Source: KACC-23026 sp963829575
Lineage (GTDB): Bacteria > Bacillota > Bacilli > Bacillales > Sporolactobacillaceae
Assembly (NCBI GenBank): GCA_963829575.1
Contig: CAWHJF010000012.1
Coordinates: 186,001 to 250,000, forward strand
DNA length: 64,000 nucleotides
Reading direction: 5' to 3'
Positions within the stretch are counted from its first letter, which is position 1; each line of letters starts with the position of its first letter. Positions 61,535-64,000 of the stretch are shown one piece after another. The translations under genes were made by a program, and so were the position numbers. Under the pieces are notes generated by a model. The model did no database searches. It saw nothing but the letters and a program-made list of their open reading frames with translations, and was not told the origin of the DNA.

Positions 61535-62647
61535 TCAACGACCTGTAAGCTTAGCGAGGTGATTGGCGATCTTTTTTATATTCTGAACCGTTGCTGTCAT
61601 TAAGGCTTGTTCTTGTGCATGTTCTCTTCCGCGTAAACGGCAGTAGCGAAACGGCTACTTGAAATGTCCTCGTGGTTCTGATCTTTGATTAATCTCCGTG
61701 TTGTTTTGCCTAAAATCCATGTATGTGATGAATTTTAGGCAAGCCAGCAAGAGAGCTGATTCAAGAAGTCGGTCATGTTGAAATCTCAAGTAGTAGGCTC
61801 GCAAAGCTTCGCTCAATCGTTTCTTTTCGTTTTTTATAAAGATATTTTCCAGATATAGAGAGGCGATTCTCTCGAATCTTTTCTTTATGTTCCTCCCATA
61901 CGTGTCTTGTGATCACTTTTTGGTGGTTCCGAGACTTGGTACATTGATTAAGAAGGGGACATTCTGAACAACGTTCAGATTTTGATTTGTACGGCTTGTA
62001 ACCCTAACGATCAGTCCGTGCTGTCGTTCTTTAATTTCTTTTGTCTCCACCTCTATTTCCTTTTTCTTTAACGGCTTTTTTCCATGTTTTCTCCGATCCT
62101 CTTCAATAGCTTGATCAAGTTCATCAATATAAGACTTTGTTGAAGCTTCTACTTCTTGTTTTATAAACGTTCTCTTATTGGCATTCGCTTTAAGGTGGGT
62201 TGAATCAGTGAATAACATACGTCCTCCAACCATGCGTTTCGACTGCGCAAGCAGTACGATTTCATCAAAGATATCTTGAAAGACCGTCGTCCCTTTAAAT
62301 CGTTTTCTTCTGTTCCAGCTGATTGTCGTATGATCTGGCACTTTATCTGTAAGATTCAAACCTAAAAACCAACGATAAGCGACGTTGACCTGGATCTCTT
62401 TTTCGAGTTGTCGTTCGGATCGAATGCCATAGAGATAGCCAATAAACATCATTTTAAATAAGACGATGGGGTCAATGGATGGATGACCATTATCCTCTGA
62501 ATAAAGGTGTCTAACCTTTTCTAGGATGAATGAAAAATCGATGTATTGATCAATTCTTCGAAGAAGAGGATCCTCAGGCACCAAGTCTTCAACCGATACA
62601 CATTCAATTTCACTCTGTTTACTTTTGTTAGATCGTAACATTACCAT
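61535..62647 (-). pseudogene. IS1182-family transposase, frameshifted and partly deleted
   Basis: The N-terminal 225 or so residues are intact: VSVEDLVPEDPLLRRIDQYIDFSFI, FKMMFIGYLYGIRSERQLEKEIQVNVAYRWFLGL, VPDHTTISWNRRKRF and LFTDSTHLKANANK (catalytic Asp region). The frame then breaks near 61960. The continuation in other frames is readable: CPLLNQCTKS, KRKETIERSFA, a deletion of the DAKELHGLR-type segment, YYLRFQHDRLLESALLACLKF, and the usual end VQNIKKIANHLAKLTGR before TGA at 61535-61537. Not functional. Flanked by GC-rich repeats on both sides. Confidence 0.88.
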
Positions 62648-62751
62648 ATCCCCATTCCATTTATTAATAAATAAAAGGTCAGTTACAGTTAACCCAGCGG
62701 AAATAGGCGAGACTCAAAAAATCGTGTAACCACGATTTTTCTGCGAAGATT

Positions 62752-62850
62752 ATGCTCTCAGAAGCGCTCCTTAGTCCTGCGGGAAAGCGAGCCAAGCGAG
62801 ACCCCGCAGAGCGAGGTACGAGCTCGAGTTATCATGAACGAAACGAGCTC
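62752..62850 (+). repeat. GC-rich dispersed repeat copy
   Basis: CTCCTTAGTCCTGCGGGAAAGCGAG...GCGAGACCCCGCAGAGCGAGG, diverged toward its right end. Confidence 0.7.
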
Positions 62851-62939
62851 CTTACTCGTAAATTCGTAGGTTGATTTGGTAAGCATGATTATTAACCCAA
62901 AACCAAATCAGAGCTACATTACGAAAGGAGCTAGTTAGT

Positions 62940-63298
62940 ATGAAGGATACCATAAAATATATAGGTTTAGACGTGTCAAAAGAGAAAATTGCAGTCGCTA
63001 TTGCTGAAGAAGGTCGTGGAGAACCCAGATATTTTGGAATGATTCCTCATACACCGGAAGCAGTTAGGAAATTAATCAAGAGCCTTGGGGAGCTTAACAC
63101 TCTTCGAGTCTGTTACGAAGCAGGTCCAACTGGATACCTATCGTTTTTCAGGAGTATCATCACCAAATAAAAGAGATCGAACAACGCATTCTAAGACTTG
63201 AAAAGGAAATTGAACATCAGGCAACCAAAGGTGCACACGCCCCAATTATACAAACTTTACAAGTACTAAGAGGCGTTGCGCTAATCACTCTGTGCTAA
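62940..63298 (+). pseudogene. IS110-family transposase fragment
   Basis: Starts with the DEDD-transposase N-terminus KYIGLDVSKEKIAVAIAEEG...LRVCYEAGPTGYLSFF with ATG 62940 after AAAGGAG. It shifts frame near 63150 and continues as YHHQIKEIEQRILRLEKEIEHQATKGAHAPIIQTLQVLRGVALIT, i.e. the middle helical and GVG-type region of IS110 proteins, joined by deletion. The C-terminal Ser-containing domain is missing. Not functional. Confidence 0.85.
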
Positions 63299-63476
63299 TC
63301 TGAAATACGATGAACGCCGTCACGAGTTAGTGGAAAGTCCTTTATACGGAAAGATAAAATGTGAGAACCCACGAATATCAGAATGCTAACCGCAGTAGAG
63401 TTTTTTGCCTTTGTGCCGTGTTTTTAATGGTGGTAAAAAGGAGGAGATTTTAGTTCTCAACTTTAAACAATTTCTC
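63299..63476. other. Decayed region, no gene seen
   Basis: Follows the IS110 fragment. Some of it may be further IS110 remnant, but no clear peptide match could be read. Confidence 0.35.
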
Positions 63477-63527
63477 ACTTTAAGGATTGCCCGTCAAGGA
63501 AAGCACTTGACCGACAATCCTTAAAGT
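63477..63527. repeat. 51-nt two-tier perfect hairpin
   Basis: Outer stem ACTTTAAGGATTG / CAATCCTTAAAGT (13 bp), inner stem GTCAAG / CTTGAC with a GAAAGCA loop. No T-run follows. Confidence 0.7.
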
Positions 63528-63607
63528 CAGAAGCGATCAATTAAGCTGGGAAAGGAAAATCTATAGCCATAAATAGCTCCAAAATACACAACAGGAGATA
63601 AGTTGAT

Positions 63608-63738
63608 TGAAGCGGAAGGTGCGAGACTCCTACGGGAATAGCGCGTGTCCGAAGATCCACTTGGGAACACAAATATTCAATTCCCAAGTTAGCTGAGGCC
63701 GCGCCCGTGGAAAGCGAGCATCCTGGAGCGAAAATCAA
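63608..63738 (+). repeat. Long GC-rich dispersed repeat copy
   Basis: GCGGAAGGTGCGAGACTCCTACGGG...GCGCGTGTCCGA...GAGGCCGCGCCCGTGGAAAGCGAGC..CCTGGAGCGAAAATCAAC, the full-length form of the Bacillales repeat. It carries an internal TTGGGAA/TTCCCAA hairpin not shared by the other copies. Confidence 0.8.
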
Positions 63739-63861
63739 CAGCCGATCTACTTCGATCACAAGTCTAAAAATGAAGCCAAAAATGCTTCTCTTATTAGAGT
63801 TGCCTAAAAACTGAGTCAACACCAAAATTTGATTGGGGGCATTGACAGTTTCGTTCATATC

Positions 63862-63906
63862 AGGAGGCTCGCGGATCGCCCGCGGAAAGCGAGCTTATTT
63901 CCGCCT
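63862..63906 (+). repeat. Short GC-rich dispersed repeat copy
   Basis: AGGAGGCTCGCGGATCGCCCGCGGAAAGCGAGC; near-identical to the centre of the copy at 49258-49333. The remaining 90 bases to the window edge contain no gene and end in the GGCTGCCGA arm of a hairpin core seen at 21259 and 36955. Confidence 0.8.
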
Positions 63907-64000
63907 ATTAAAACGAAGTGTTATACAATAGTTATAACTATATTATAACATATTAGCGCGGTGATTTGATAAAGTTAAATGGCGTAAAAAAGGCTGCCGA

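Noticed and set aside
61913..62647. Functional 244-aa transposase
   Set aside because: Readable only to about two-thirds of the catalytic domain; the rest is present downstream in shifted frames with a deletion, so annotated as a pseudogene.

Overview
The window looks like chromosome from a low-to-moderate GC, endospore-forming member of the Bacillales (Bacillota). The support is the mtlA-mtlR-mtlF-mtlD order, a YjcZ-type mini-protein, a DUF4023 mini-protein, a LysM/SleB-type wall hydrolase, a CstR/CoADR pair, GGAGG-type ribosome binding sites, and the GC-rich dispersed repeats common in Bacillales. Genus is not decidable from the sequence alone. No rRNA, tRNA or CRISPR array was seen.

Layout. 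1-2.2 kb: end of a methyltransferase gene, a DUF302 gene, and a small AT-rich islet (lipoprotein plus a probable 59-aa membrane protein) bounded by inverted repeats. 2.2-4.6 kb: persulfide module, CoA-disulfide reductase/rhodanese fusion divergent from its CstR-type regulator. 4.8-7.5 kb: MetE-like methyltransferase, a 52-bp tandem hairpin repeat, a NERD-domain gene with a G-quadruplex motif upstream, and a broken gene. 7.9-11 kb: cyclic-di-GMP-I riboswitch ahead of a GGDEF-EAL protein, then a truncated globin. 11-14 kb: leftward carboxynorspermidine operon with a long structured leader. 14.3-15.6 kb: DUF4023 and a Ser/Thr-rich surface protein. 15.9-21.2 kb: complete mannitol PTS operon. 21.4-27.7 kb: LacI-type regulator divergent from a maltose-type ABC transporter and a GH13 alpha-glucosidase. 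27.8-31.6 kb: phosphonate-type ABC transporter (phnD-C-E-E) behind a PhoP-box-like site. 31.9-38.6 kb: CPA2 antiporter, LLM flavin monooxygenase with flavin reductase, spore/wall hydrolase, SDR, and an atypical Asp/Glu racemase-fold protein. 38.8-45 kb: GH3 beta-glucosidase, COG4705 membrane protein, epimerase, and a CrtQ-like glycosyltransferase with a PlsY-like acyltransferase. 45.5-52.3 kb: XRE regulator, a duplicated MpsC/DUF2294 protein, sulfite reductase cysJI split by a repeat, SDR, YjcZ. 52.4-59.1 kb: LacI regulator, ABC transporter and GH31 alpha-xylosidase, probably a xyloglucan-oligosaccharide (isoprimeverose) operon. 59.4-64 kb: DUF805, MFS transporter, then a decayed region with IS1182- and IS110-family pseudogenes among GC-rich repeats.

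The genes suggest a plant-matter-associated heterotroph. Mannitol, maltose/alpha-glucosides, beta-glucosides and alpha-xylosides are taken up and hydrolysed by four local gene sets, three with adjacent regulators. Sulfur (sulfite reduction, persulfide handling, MetE-like transfer, LLM monooxygenase/flavin reductase) and phosphorus (phosphonate-type uptake) functions lie between them. The most interesting unexplained items are the inverted-repeat-bounded islet at 0.7-2.2 kb, the approximately 475-nt leader of the norspermidine operon with a terminator-like hairpin, the two unrelated tandem hairpin arrays of nearly the same period (51 and 52 bp), and the palindromic operator sets of the two sugar operons.
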